The notes under the pieces are model-generated. The model ran no database searches, was not told the origin of the DNA, and saw nothing but the letters and a program-made list of their open reading frames with translations. From Candidatus Gastranaerophilales bacterium (GTDB lineage: Bacteria > Cyanobacteriota > Vampirovibrionia > Gastranaerophilales > JANQFW01), in the NCBI GenBank assembly GCA_028277625.1, contig JANQFW010000029.1, positions 1-36,032 on the forward strand: 36,032 nucleotides of DNA, written 5' to 3'. Shown here in pieces: positions 23,701 through 31,789 of the stretch. Each line of letters opens with the position of its first letter. Positions within the stretch are counted from its first letter, which is position 1. A program made the translations under genes and the position numbers.

Positions 23701-24321
23701 ATGAATAAAAATCTTATTAATAAAGCTATTCTACTTGCCTGGATAACAATTGTTTATAACATTGTAGAAGGTTCAGCTTCTCTTTTTTGGGGAATCTCGG
23801 AAGGATCTATTGCTCTTGCAGGCTTTGGTGCTGACAGTATAATTGAAGTTACTTCAAGCAGTTTAGTTCTTTGGCGTTTTGAGGATGAAGCTGTTAACAG
23901 TAAACATCTTAATTTAAAACGAGAAAAGCAAGCAACATACGGTATAGCTATTCTTTTTATTTTGCTTGCTTTTGTGATATTTATCACTTCGACATATCAG
24001 CTGCTTCAGCAGAATCACCCGCAAAGCACTATACCGGGATTAATTATTTCATTTATTAGTTTACTTACTATGTATTTCCTTTTTTATGAAAAGAAAGTAG
24101 TTGGACTCAAATTAAAAAGCTCTACAGTTATAAAAGATGCAAGCTGTACATTTGCCTGTATAAAGTTATCAATAGTCTTATTTATCGGAAGCTTACTCTT
24201 TTGGCTTCAGCCTACATTGTGGTGGGTTGATAGCATAGCTTCGATTTTTTTGGCGTACTTGATTTATAAAGAAGGTATATTCACTTTGCACCAATTAAAT
24301 AAATTACATAAAGCAGCTTAA
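23701..24321 (+). CDS. Short CDF-like cation transporter
   Basis: 206 aa, about five to six membrane helices. GISEGSIALAGFGADSIIEV and WWVDSIASIFLAYLIYKEG are the two conserved cation-diffusion-facilitator stretches, with Asp in each transmembrane metal site. Lacks the His of HxxxD (here GFGAD) and the cytoplasmic C-terminal domain, as in small TMEM163-like CDF members. Expected to move a divalent cation across the inner membrane. ATG without a clear SD. A Fur-like operator lies in the next gap but drives the other strand. Confidence 0.75.
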   Translation: MNKNLINKAILLAWITIVYNIVEGSASLFWGISEGSIALAGFGADSIIEVTSSSLVLWRFEDEAVNSKHLNLKREKQATYGIAILFILLAFVIFITSTYQLLQQNHPQSTIPGLIISFISLLTMYFLFYEKKVVGLKLKSSTVIKDASCTFACIKLSIVLFIGSLLFWLQPTLWWVDSIASIFLAYLIYKEGIFTLHQLNKLHKAA

Positions 24322-24347
24322 GGTATTAAGTGCATAAGAAAAAGTTT

Positions 24348-24540
24348 TTACGTTTTTTGATTCAAATTATTTATTCCCCTTGTTATAGAAGCTTCTAGCT
24401 GAGAATTATCATTAAAAGCTCTTTCAAGTATATAACGATGCTTTAATATTTGCCACTTAATTTTAAGTGCTTGAGATTATTATTGTCACACCTGCTTGTA
24501 AAGGCTTGCTACCTGTTAAGAATTTTAAATAACTTATCAT
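24348..24540 (-). pseudogene. Frameshifted small gene
   Basis: ATG 24540 has a perfect SD (GGAGG, 8 nt spacer). The open frame reads MISYLKFLTGSKPLQAGVTI and stops after 25 residues at 24463. Skipping one base opens a longer reading, ALKIKWQILKHRYILERAFN then SQLEASITRGINNLNQKT, ending TAA at 24348. The total length is 193 nt, consistent with a single one-base insertion. It could be a decayed gene, a sequencing error, or a real 25-aa peptide. Confidence 0.5.
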
Positions 24541-24574
24541 TAAATAAGCCTCCTTTATTAAATCAATAAAAATT

Positions 24575-24628
24575 GCCGGCACTCTGCTGGTACCGGTCGA
24601 CTGGAGGAGGATAGCCCAAATGGCCGGC
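24575..24628. other. GC-rich structured element between small genes
   Basis: 54 nt bounded by GCCGGC (24575-24580 and 24623-24628), which can pair. Inside, CTGG/CCGG and CCGG/CTGG can form alternative stems around GGTACC and GTCGAC. On the minus strand a short T run follows, so it may end the 52-aa gene transcript. Unlike the AT-rich surroundings. Confidence 0.4.
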
Positions 24629-24667
24629 TCTACTTAGATAATATGCTTATAACATATAGCTTGAAGG

Positions 24668-24826
24668 CTATTTATTAGTATTTAAGCAATGTAAACCGAA
24701 TAAGGTTACTAGATACAATTCGTTTTTTTCATTGTACTCTTTTCCACATTCACCATACAGGTTGCATATTCTTGCTTTGTTGTAATAATTAACCTTGGCT
24801 TTTTTATTGTTTCCATTTTTTTTCAT
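24668..24826 (-). CDS. 52-aa Cys-containing small protein
   Basis: ATG 24826, SD AAGGAG with a 7-nt spacer, 53 codons to TAG. Starts MKKNGNNKKAKVNYYNKARI, then ICNLYGECGKEY and LYLVTLFGLHCLNTNK. Basic start, three Cys (21, 27, 47), no signal peptide. Family not recognised. Its promoter overlaps a perfect Fur-type palindrome, so iron (or another metal) control is likely. Function unknown. Confidence 0.6.
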   Translation of the reverse strand: MKKNGNNKKAKVNYYNKARICNLYGECGKEYNEKNELYLVTLFGLHCLNTNK

Positions 24827-24863
24827 TTTAGTTCTCCTTATTTTATGTTACCCAGTTAATTTT

Positions 24864-24892
24864 ATTATACCTTTGTTGAGAATAATTCTCAA
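24864..24892 (-). promoter_or_regulatory. Fur-box promoter of 52-aa gene
   Basis: Perfect 17-bp palindrome TTGAGAATAATTCTCAA (24876-24892), the 7-1-7 Fur arrangement (TGAGAAT-N-ATTCTCA). On the minus strand its TTGAGA (24887-24892) serves as -35, with 17 nt to TATAAT (24864-24869). The repressor would cover the -35. A further inverted repeat (24899-24909 / 24926-24936) with GATTAT half-sites lies beside it. Confidence 0.75.
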
Positions 24893-24942
24893 TAGAAAAT
24901 GATTATTTTATTACATAAATTTTAAAAAATAATCATCTGGCT

Positions 24943-24985
24943 AAAACACTGCCCTTTATTATTAATAAATATAAGGGTGTTTTTA
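24943..24985. terminator. Terminator-like hairpin before devB
   Basis: AAAACAC..CCCTT (from 24943) pairs with AAGGG.TGTTTT (to about 24983), followed by T-rich DNA. It lies 50 nt upstream of devB, so it may be a leader attenuator or insulate devB. Confidence 0.5.
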
Positions 24986-25036
24986 TTAAAAAAAAATTTT
25001 ATAAATTAAAAAATAAAGAAAAAAAGTCTATAAAAA

Positions 25037-26368
25037 ATGAAAAATATAATCAAAAAAATATTGAAAAAAGAAGCACTATTATTAGGCCCTATTTTATTTA
25101 TATTGTTCATAGCTTTGGTATCTTATATTACCTTTACTTCTGTTGTTGCGTTTAAAGTGGAATATACCAACGCAACCAAAGGTGTGACGGTAACCGGGCT
25201 GGTTAAATCTAAAAAAGATATTAAACTTGCACCGGAAATAACAGCTAGAATAATCGCCCTTAATGTGAAAGAAGGAGATTTTGTTAAGCAAGATGAGCTA
25301 CTAGCGGTTTTGGACTTGGGAGAGGCTGTAGCAGAAAGTGAAAGAGCTAAAGGTAGGTATGACGAAGCAAGAGCTAACTTGCAAAATCTTTTGACCGGAT
25401 CAAGAGATCAGGAAATAGAAATAGCAAAAGAACAAATAAAAGACGAGCAGGAATCTATAAATATATTAAAAAAACAACTCGCAACCGGGCAAATACAATA
25501 TGATGATTCTTTGTCGCAGACCAAAAGATTTTATAAGCTATACAAAGAAGGAGCTATAAGCTACAGAGAATATGAAAAGTCTAAATTTGCAACTTTAAGG
25601 GCAGATATTTTGTTAAATACCGTTGAAAACAGGATAAAGGCAGCTGAGGCAAAGCTAAGACAAGCAAAATATAATTTGAGTCTGGTCGAAGAAGGCCCGA
25701 AGAAAGAAGCAATTATAAGTGCTAGAGCTAATATGCTTGCGGCAGAAGGAAATTATAAAAAGGCTCTCTCTGATGTGGAGGACTTTTATATAAAAGCCCC
25801 GGTGGATGGCTATATTGTAGATGTGATAATTAAAAAAGGCGAAATCGCCAGCCCTACCAGTCCTATTATTAGAATGGCTGATCTGAATGATATGGCAATC
25901 AGGGCAGAAATAGAAGAAACAGAGATAAATGACACAAAACTAGACCAAGAGGTATTATTAATCTTTGATGCATACCCTGACCAGATATTGAAAGGAAGGA
26001 TTTATCAAATTTTAGAGGATGTAAATCCTTCAACAGGTACTTTTATTACAAAAATAACACTGCCTGATAGTGATAAGCCTGTGTTTATTGGCATGTCTGT
26101 TGATGTGACAGTTATTCAAGAACGGGTGAAAAATGGGGTTATCGTTCCGGCTAGTTTTGTGTTTTTGGATGACAACAAAAAATATGTGTTTAGGCAAGTA
26201 GGGTCAAGCGCTATTAAAACATATGTGAAGGCTACGATTTTTAATAATAACAAGGTTTTTGTTAAAGAGGGGTTGAGTGTTAATGATGTGATTGTAAAGC
26301 CGGTAAAGCCCCAAAAATTAAGAAATAAAGAACGCATTAAGATTGTTGAATATCAAAAGGGTTTGTAG
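25037..26368 (+). CDS. devB: DevB/HlyD-family membrane fusion protein
   Basis: 443 aa. One N-terminal membrane anchor (about 13-38), then the periplasmic biotinyl-lipoyl-like hairpin (APEITARIIALNVKEGDFVK, later FYIKAPVDGYIVDVIIKKGE), a coiled-coil hairpin at about 105-240, and a beta-barrel. This is the adaptor of a DevBCA-type ABC exporter, linking the inner-membrane ATP-driven permease to an outer-membrane channel. Abuts devC (stop followed immediately by ATG). No SD was seen at ATG 25037. Substrate unknown. Confidence 0.85.
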   Translation: MKNIIKKILKKEALLLGPILFILFIALVSYITFTSVVAFKVEYTNATKGVTVTGLVKSKKDIKLAPEITARIIALNVKEGDFVKQDELLAVLDLGEAVAESERAKGRYDEARANLQNLLTGSRDQEIEIAKEQIKDEQESINILKKQLATGQIQYDDSLSQTKRFYKLYKEGAISYREYEKSKFATLRADILLNTVENRIKAAEAKLRQAKYNLSLVEEGPKKEAIISARANMLAAEGNYKKALSDVEDFYIKAPVDGYIVDVIIKKGEIASPTSPIIRMADLNDMAIRAEIEETEINDTKLDQEVLLIFDAYPDQILKGRIYQILEDVNPSTGTFITKITLPDSDKPVFIGMSVDVTVIQERVKNGVIVPASFVFLDDNKKYVFRQVGSSAIKTYVKATIFNNNKVFVKEGLSVNDVIVKPVKPQKLRNKERIKIVEYQKGL

Positions 26369-27610
26369 ATGAAGTATTATGAATTATTTATCGCTTGGCG
26401 TTATATGAAGGCTAATATAAAGCAGTCTGTTATTATTTCTGGCGCTGTGGGTATAGGTGTGTCTATCATAATATTTGTGCCGTCTATTAATTTGAGCTTT
26501 TTTCAGGATTTGATAGATAAAACTATATCAAGCTCGTCGCATATAACTATTACAAAAGAATTAGAGACCTTTAAAAGAGATGATTTGCTTATCAAGCAAA
26601 AGATGAAAGAAATTTTTTTGCTGAAAGATCAAACCTTAGCACGCAGGCGCAATATTATTTCTTATAAGCAGATAATAAAAAGTATAGACTTTATTAAAGA
26701 CATAGAGGAATTTTCTCCGTTTGCAAGGGGGCAGGCTATTGCGGTAAAAGGCTCGGAGGATAGAGGAATTACTTTGATTGGTGTTATACCAGAGAAAGAA
26801 GTTAAAGTTATTGATATTGAAAAATATATGGTCAAAGGTTCTCTAAGAGATATAGGACTTCAGGATATTGCAATTGGTAAAAAGCTTGCGGAGAAGTTAA
26901 AAGTTAGGTATTCGGATAAAATTAATGTTGTGGGACCTCGAGGTATTGAGAAAATCTTTACGGTGGGGGCCATTTTTTCTACAGGGCTAAGGACAACAGA
27001 TGAACAGAAGGCTTATGTGGCATTAAAGTCTGCCCAGCAGATTTTTGAGTTGCGCAATGAGGTTACTGGTATTGGCTTGAAATTAAACGATATTTATCAA
27101 GCTGATGTAATAGCTGAAGAAATAAGAAAGATAACGGGTTTAGATATTAAAAGCTGGATGGATGATAACAAGCAAATACTTGAGCAGATTACGAGGTTTA
27201 AGATTATTATTGCGTTTATTAATTTTTTGATTATATTCTCTGCAGCGTCTAGCATAACGAGTGTTTTTATATTGCTTATTGCGTCTAAGTCTAAGGAGAT
27301 TGGTATATTAAAGTCAATGGGGGCTCAGAATTTATCTATAATGATGGTGTTTTTGATTCAGGCTGTTGTTTATAGCGTGTTTGGGTATTGTATAGGGTTG
27401 GTTGGGGCAAAAAGTTTGATATCTTGGTATAGTTATATACTTAGTACGCAGGCGGAAACTTTTTTGACTACTAGTATTCCTGAGTTAAAAATTAATGTTC
27501 AATATGCGCTGCTGGCTTTGGTTTACTCTTTTGTTACGAGCTTGATTGCAAGTATAATTCCTGCTTATCAGGCGGCTAAGCTTAATCCGGTTGAGGCGAT
27601 AAATGAGTAG
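26369..27610 (+). CDS. devC: DevC-type ABC permease (FtsX fold)
   Basis: 413 aa. First helix about 20-45, then a large periplasmic domain (60-275), then three helices: FINFLIIFSAASSITSVFIL, MVFLIQAVVYSVFGYCIGL, and ALLALVYSFVTSLIASIIPA. The C-terminal YQAAKLNPVEAINE is the usual MacB/FtsX end. KEIGILKSMG is the cytoplasmic coupling helix. Pairs with DevB upstream and with an ATPase located 2.2 kb downstream beyond an opposite-strand pair. Its stop is 1 bp from the stop of the convergent TOPRIM gene. Confidence 0.88.
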   Translation: MKYYELFIAWRYMKANIKQSVIISGAVGIGVSIIIFVPSINLSFFQDLIDKTISSSSHITITKELETFKRDDLLIKQKMKEIFLLKDQTLARRRNIISYKQIIKSIDFIKDIEEFSPFARGQAIAVKGSEDRGITLIGVIPEKEVKVIDIEKYMVKGSLRDIGLQDIAIGKKLAEKLKVRYSDKINVVGPRGIEKIFTVGAIFSTGLRTTDEQKAYVALKSAQQIFELRNEVTGIGLKLNDIYQADVIAEEIRKITGLDIKSWMDDNKQILEQITRFKIIIAFINFLIIFSAASSITSVFILLIASKSKEIGILKSMGAQNLSIMMVFLIQAVVYSVFGYCIGLVGAKSLISWYSYILSTQAETFLTTSIPELKINVQYALLALVYSFVTSLIASIIPAYQAAKLNPVEAINE

Positions 27611-27611
27611 G

Positions 27612-28256
27612 TTAATCAAATAGGGCTTTTAGCCAGTTAGCAAAATTATTGGCAAGTTCGTTGTCTGCTATAAGTTTTTTTGTTTTTATCGCTAGTCCCA
27701 GCTGGCATCCGGGTTCATCTTGCCAGGCTAAATAAGTATGCACCATAGCTTTAGAATAATGTACATCTTTGAATGTAGTAATTTCTGATTCTTTTGCTAT
27801 ATCTATACTAGTTTTTATAATATCTTTAGCGTAATCGGTTATCATTGTTTTTAAAAAGTCTTCTATCATGCCTGATTCTGAGTTGTTAGGCATAAGCCAT
27901 ACGCCTATTTTCATTTTTTCTGCCGGTATAATTGTGCCTTTTTTATCAGGTGATTTTGGGGCTTCAATATTCTTGGCATTTAAAATTGTTTTTATTTGAT
28001 TCCATCTATCGAGAAGGTGATTATTAGTAGGCTTTTCTATATTTTTATCTGCGTCAATTAATACACCAATGACTTCAGGTTTATCTGATGATTGTAAAAA
28101 AGTTTTTAAAGTTCTGGCTACCCCTCTGTCATTGTCACAGATTTTAATATCAAAATCTTTAATATAACAAACTTTAGATTCTTTTAATTGATAACATATT
28201 GCTTTTGTAACAGCTTCATCGGTTTTCCCCTCAACTAGTAGAACTTTTTTATACAT
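27612..28256 (-). CDS. TOPRIM (DUF3226) protein, partner of AAA ATPase
   Basis: 214 aa. N-terminal VLLVEGKTDEAV (E9) and later VLIDADKN (D68, D70) are the TOPRIM metal-binding residues of the DUF3226/OLD-like family. Further charged residues follow. TOPRIM in OLD, Gabija and PARIS (AriB, DUF4435) is a nuclease or tRNA-cleaving effector. It starts directly after the ATPase stop (TAA then ATG), so the two are tightly coupled. Effector of a defence-like module by inference. The alternative is DNA repair. Confidence 0.75.
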   Translation of the reverse strand: MYKKVLLVEGKTDEAVTKAICYQLKESKVCYIKDFDIKICDNDRGVARTLKTFLQSSDKPEVIGVLIDADKNIEKPTNNHLLDRWNQIKTILNAKNIEAPKSPDKKGTIIPAEKMKIGVWLMPNNSESGMIEDFLKTMITDYAKDIIKTSIDIAKESEITTFKDVHYSKAMVHTYLAWQDEPGCQLGLAIKTKKLIADNELANNFANWLKALFD

Positions 28257-29315
28257 TTATCTAAACTCAACTCCTACTGCAAGGCTATCATCAAGAGTTT
28301 CTCTGTCATAATAAACAGCATCTATATCTGGAGAATCCTCTTCTTTTTCCAGTCTATAAAAACAGCCTTCCTCTTCATGCTCACCCCATATTTTATTAAA
28401 TCCCCTTACACAATCCAGGCTGTGAGAGGTTGCAAATACTTGTATATTTAATTCTTTTGAGAGCTTGAATATTATTTCCCATAACTTTGGATGTACTGAC
28501 CAGTGTAGCCCGTTTTCAACTTCATCTATTAAAGCTATACCGTCTTTAGCATTAACCATTGCAAGTATTATGCCTAGCAGACGAGTCATTCCATCGCCAT
28601 AGGTTTTTAAGGATAGTCTTTCTTTTACTTTTTTACTTTTTACTACAGGGATTCTTTTACCTCTATCGCCCATAAAAGCAAGCCCCGTAATGCTTGGTTC
28701 AATTAGTCTTAAGCAATTTATCACAATGCCTTCCAAGTCAGTTAAATTTATATTATCCCATAGTTTTGAAATATTCTGATTATTACAATTTAGAGAAGAA
28801 ACATATTGAACCTCAGTTAATTCACCAACTTCACTTTTTTCAAATTTATCAAAGATTTTAAAATGATTTTTAAATTTATCAAATAACTTTATATTGCTAT
28901 CACTATCTAAAGTTATTTGAATATTATATTCCCCTAGTGTATCAATGTTTATTATCTTTATTCTAAAGCAATCACTGTCAAGATCAACTGGCATAAAATA
29001 TCCGCATACTTTTTCTTTATTAGAACTTATAACTATTTCACTTTTAAGTAGTTCATATCCGTAAAAAATATATTTTAAAGGGTTATCTACTGTTTTATTA
29101 CGCAAATGCTCTTCTATCGAAAGTTCCCAGTCTTGCTCCCTTTCTTTAATTAAATCCCCTAAGTTTGAAAATTTTCTGGCATATGATTGCACTGCCTCTA
29201 ATAAACAGCTTTTGCCCGTATTATTTTTTCCAACAAACAAGTTTACATTACTGAGTTTTGGTACTTTTAGTTCCTTAAATATTTTAAAATTCTGTACATA
29301 AAGGGAATCTAACAT
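28257..29315 (-). CDS. AAA ATPase (AAA_15/AAA_21, OLD/AriA-like)
   Basis: 352 aa. Walker A GKNNTGKS (29-36), a signature-like SLKTYGDGMTRLLGI (235-249), Walker B IALIDEVENGLH (260-271), and an ATSHS switch (295-299). It is the SMC/ABC-type ATPase used by OLD-family and PARIS AriA sensors. First gene of the two-gene minus operon with the TOPRIM protein. Expected to bind ATP and hold or release the TOPRIM effector in response to a trigger (known for relatives, inferred here). No SD was judged strong. Confidence 0.85.
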   Translation of the reverse strand: MLDSLYVQNFKIFKELKVPKLSNVNLFVGKNNTGKSCLLEAVQSYARKFSNLGDLIKEREQDWELSIEEHLRNKTVDNPLKYIFYGYELLKSEIVISSNKEKVCGYFMPVDLDSDCFRIKIINIDTLGEYNIQITLDSDSNIKLFDKFKNHFKIFDKFEKSEVGELTEVQYVSSLNCNNQNISKLWDNINLTDLEGIVINCLRLIEPSITGLAFMGDRGKRIPVVKSKKVKERLSLKTYGDGMTRLLGIILAMVNAKDGIALIDEVENGLHWSVHPKLWEIIFKLSKELNIQVFATSHSLDCVRGFNKIWGEHEEEGCFYRLEKEEDSPDIDAVYYDRETLDDSLAVGVEFR

Positions 29316-29488
29316 GCCACAATATCCTATTTATTTTAAATATAATTATATGGAAAAAATTATATTCCTAATATTAAAAGTTATCAACCAACATATTTTT
29401 GTACAATAAACTTCTTAGCAATGCTTTATTAAAATTTTTTAATTATAATTATTTATAATTATTTTAAAACTAAAAAAGGGAGCCTATT

Positions 29489-29791
29489 ATGATTTGCGCA
29501 GAAGTTTCAATTATACCAATAGGAACAAACTCAACAAGTGTAAGCGACTATATCGCAGAATCCGAAAAGGTTTTACAAAATTATACTAGCATTAAATACA
29601 AGCTAAACGCAATGTCTACAGAGATAGAAGCTGACAATATTGATACACTCTTTGAAGTACTAAAAGAAATGCACCTTGCTCAAATTGAGAATGGCGCTCA
29701 AAGAGTAAGCACATCTGTAAGAATTGATGACAGGCGCGATAAAAAGATAACTCTATCAGGTAAAGTGAAAGCAGTTGAAGCTAAACTTTAA
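29489..29791 (+). CDS. MTH1187/DUF77 family thiamine-binding-like protein
   Basis: 100 aa. CAEVSIIPIGTNSTSVSDYI, then the MSTEIEADNIDTLFEVLKEM segment and RVSTSVRIDDRRDKK match the DUF77/MTH1187 fold (ferredoxin-like, some members bind thiamine). SD GGGAG. Its stop overlaps the ATPase start by 1 nt, so it is cotranslated with an ABC ATPase. The functional link to that exporter is not known. Confidence 0.85.
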   Translation: MICAEVSIIPIGTNSTSVSDYIAESEKVLQNYTSIKYKLNAMSTEIEADNIDTLFEVLKEMHLAQIENGAQRVSTSVRIDDRRDKKITLSGKVKAVEAKL

Positions 29792-30474
29792 TGGATGAAA
29801 ACGCCTTAATAAAGCTGGAAGAAATCAACAAGGTTTATTCCGGTATTTATCCTGTCTATGCTTTAAAAAATATTAATCTTTCTATTAGCAAAGGTGAATT
29901 TATAAGTATTGTAGGTCCTAGCGGTTCCGGCAAAAGTACGCTTATGAACATGCTTGGGCTTTTAGATCAGCCGACCTCTGGGAAGTTGTACTATGCAAAT
30001 GAGGAAACATCAAGCTGGGATAATAATCGCAAGGCAAACTTTAGAAACAAAGAAATCGGCTTTATCTTTCAAGCTCATTTGCTTTTGCCAGAGTTTACCG
30101 CACTAGAAAATGTGCTTATGCCAGTTTTTATTAGCAGAAAAATAGAAGAAGAAAAAATTGAATATGCCAAATATATTTTAAATACAGTTGGCCTAGGGGA
30201 CAAAATGCAAAGCTTGCCTACTCAATTATCGGGTGGTCAAAATCAACGTGTTGCAATAGCCAGAGCTTTAGTTAACAAACCGTCTATAATATTTGGAGAT
30301 GAGCCTACAGGAGCTTTGGACCAAAAAACAGGGCAGGATATCTATAATCTATTTAGAAAAATAAATAAAGAAGCTGGAATGACATTTGTTATAGTCACAC
30401 ATGCTGTCAATCTTGCACAAAAAGCCGACAGGGTGATAGAAATAGTTGATGGGGCAATAGTCTCAGGTGGGTAA
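29791..30474 (+). CDS. devA: ABC exporter ATPase (DevA/LolD/MacB-like)
   Basis: 227 aa. Walker A GPSGSGKS (42-49), Q-loop, LSGGQ (146-150), Walker B IIFGDE (166-171), H-loop VTHA. The N-terminal layout (LEEINKVYSG...VYALKNI) is the LolD/MacB/DevA subfamily, the partner of FtsX-type permeases. Probably the missing ATPase of the upstream devB-devC, from which it is split by the ATPase-TOPRIM pair. Ends in a strong terminator. Confidence 0.85.
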   Translation: MDENALIKLEEINKVYSGIYPVYALKNINLSISKGEFISIVGPSGSGKSTLMNMLGLLDQPTSGKLYYANEETSSWDNNRKANFRNKEIGFIFQAHLLLPEFTALENVLMPVFISRKIEEEKIEYAKYILNTVGLGDKMQSLPTQLSGGQNQRVAIARALVNKPSIIFGDEPTGALDQKTGQDIYNLFRKINKEAGMTFVIVTHAVNLAQKADRVIEIVDGAIVSGG

Positions 30475-30481
30475 GCCTGAC

Positions 30482-30521
30482 ATTCTAATATTGATATAGC
30501 TAGGTGTATCAATATTAGAAT
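30482..30521 (+). terminator. Terminator after devA-like ATPase
   Basis: 15-bp perfect stem ATTCTAATATTGATA (30482-30496) with TATCAATATTAGAAT (30507-30521), 10-nt loop, then ATTTT. Confidence 0.75.
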
Positions 30522-30729
30522 ATTTTAGAGCTATTATACTTAATTTTTAAAAGTGCTATTAATGCAGAGTATTCTTTTTTTATGCTTGCTTTTCGCCTAT
30601 TTTAGCGATTTGCTTGTTTTTAAACTTTTGGGATAATTATATCCTTATTATGATTTGTTAAATTGCAAGTTATATAGTACAATTAACTTTGTAAATTTGA
30701 AGTTAATTTATTTAAATTAAGGGGGACAA

Positions 30730-31161
30730 ATGAAACAACAATATTTAATCGTTGCAGAACAAATTTCTTTTAGAAATAACAGATTATCAGTAATTAATGT
30801 TTGGGATCAGTTTTCAGCATTACATTTACCTGCTAAATTTAACTTTGATCTAGCTTTTATTTGCGGTCCGAACTGGGAGCCCGGCGAATATGAGCTTAAA
30901 TTTAAAGTAAGAGCCGGCGACAAGGAAAGTGTTGAGCTTGGTACAGTAAAAGCAGAAATTAAAAATGAAAAATCTGTATTTAATGCGATTGCTAACAACT
31001 TGAACTTTTTAGCAGAAAAAGGTGCAGAAAGCATTACTTTTGAAATAGAAGTTAATGGCGAAAACATACTAGTAAGAGAATACCCAATTTCTTATCTTCT
31101 TGAATTAAAGAAACAAGAAGAGCAGGGAGAAGTTGAAGTTTCTGTAGGATCAGAAGCCTAG
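30730..31161 (+). CDS. DUF6941-like small protein
   Basis: 143 aa, SD AAGGGGG 5 nt before ATG. MKQQYLIVAEQISFRNNRLS, then INVWDQFSALHLPA, GEYELKFKVR, and a final ITFEIEVNGENILVREYPIS resemble the DUF6941 layout (a beta-sandwich of small soluble proteins of unknown function). The acidic C-terminal tail is probably disordered. Family match is by pattern only. Stand-alone gene. Confidence 0.6.
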   Translation: MKQQYLIVAEQISFRNNRLSVINVWDQFSALHLPAKFNFDLAFICGPNWEPGEYELKFKVRAGDKESVELGTVKAEIKNEKSVFNAIANNLNFLAEKGAESITFEIEVNGENILVREYPISYLLELKKQEEQGEVEVSVGSEA

Positions 31162-31188
31162 TAAATAAGAACAACTTTTTTAATAGTA

Positions 31189-31296
31189 AAGAAGCTACCT
31201 ATATTTTACCTCTTGGTATTAACTAGCTGACTAATCGAAATTATGTGGAAGCAAGTTATATTTTTAACAAGAAGGTTACAAAATAGGTAGCTTCTT
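31189..31296 (+). other. Long-range hairpin leader upstream of OmpH-like gene
   Basis: AAGAAGCTACCTAT (31189-31202) is perfectly complementary to ATAGGTAGCTTCTT (31283-31296), with an 80-nt loop and TTTT after it. The loop holds smaller dyads (GTTA...TAAC). May be a terminator of the upstream gene with an insertion or a structured leader RNA. It lies just before the OmpH-like gene. Confidence 0.5.
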
Positions 31297-31318
31297 TTAC
31301 GTTAAGCAAGGAGATCTT

Positions 31319-31768
31319 ATGAATAAAATAGTTATTACTTTGGCGATGATGATGTTTTTAAATTATAGTGCGGTAGAATCTTTTGCTAATGATACTGCTG
31401 TTATAGATACTTATAAAGTAATCAATAGCTATCCAAAAGCTAAAGAGTCAGCCGAAATAATTAAAAAACAGGAAAGAGAATTACATAAATTTATAATACA
31501 AGCATCTAAAGATATTAAAAGTGCAAAAAATGACGTGGCTAAAAAAGAAAAAGAAGAAAAATACAATAAAGACTTGGCTAAGAAAAGAGCAGAACTAAAA
31601 GCTAAAATGGAAGAATGGAACAAACTTCAAAAACAAATTTATGCAGTTATAGAGAAGGTTAGCCAAAAAAAGAAAATTAAAACAGTTGTACGAAAAGAAA
31701 GCACTTTGTATGGTGCTGAAGATATAACTGAAGATGTTATCAAAAAGTTAAATAACAAGAAAAAGTAA
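31319..31768 (+). CDS. OmpH/Skp-like periplasmic chaperone
   Basis: 149 aa. Signal peptide ending in the first 25 residues (ITLAMMMFLNYSAVESFA). The start of the mature protein AVIDTYKVINSYPKAKESAE is the OmpH/Skp motif, followed by a long basic coiled coil (KKQERELHKFIIQASKDI onward). Skp family members chaperone outer-membrane proteins. SD AAGGAG before ATG. Family-level call. Confidence 0.78.
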   Translation: MNKIVITLAMMMFLNYSAVESFANDTAVIDTYKVINSYPKAKESAEIIKKQERELHKFIIQASKDIKSAKNDVAKKEKEEKYNKDLAKKRAELKAKMEEWNKLQKQIYAVIEKVSQKKKIKTVVRKESTLYGAEDITEDVIKKLNNKKK

Positions 31769-31789
31769 ATTAAATAAAATTGGGGAAAG

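Noticed and set aside
24575-24628. HDV-like ribozyme (GCCGGC stems with CCTCC loop)
   Set aside because: The P1-like stems are present, but the sequence that should follow the second GCCGGC (TGGGCAAC-type core) is missing.
24575-24628. tRNA-like fold in the GC-rich block
   Set aside because: No T-loop or anticodon arm can be formed. Block is too short.
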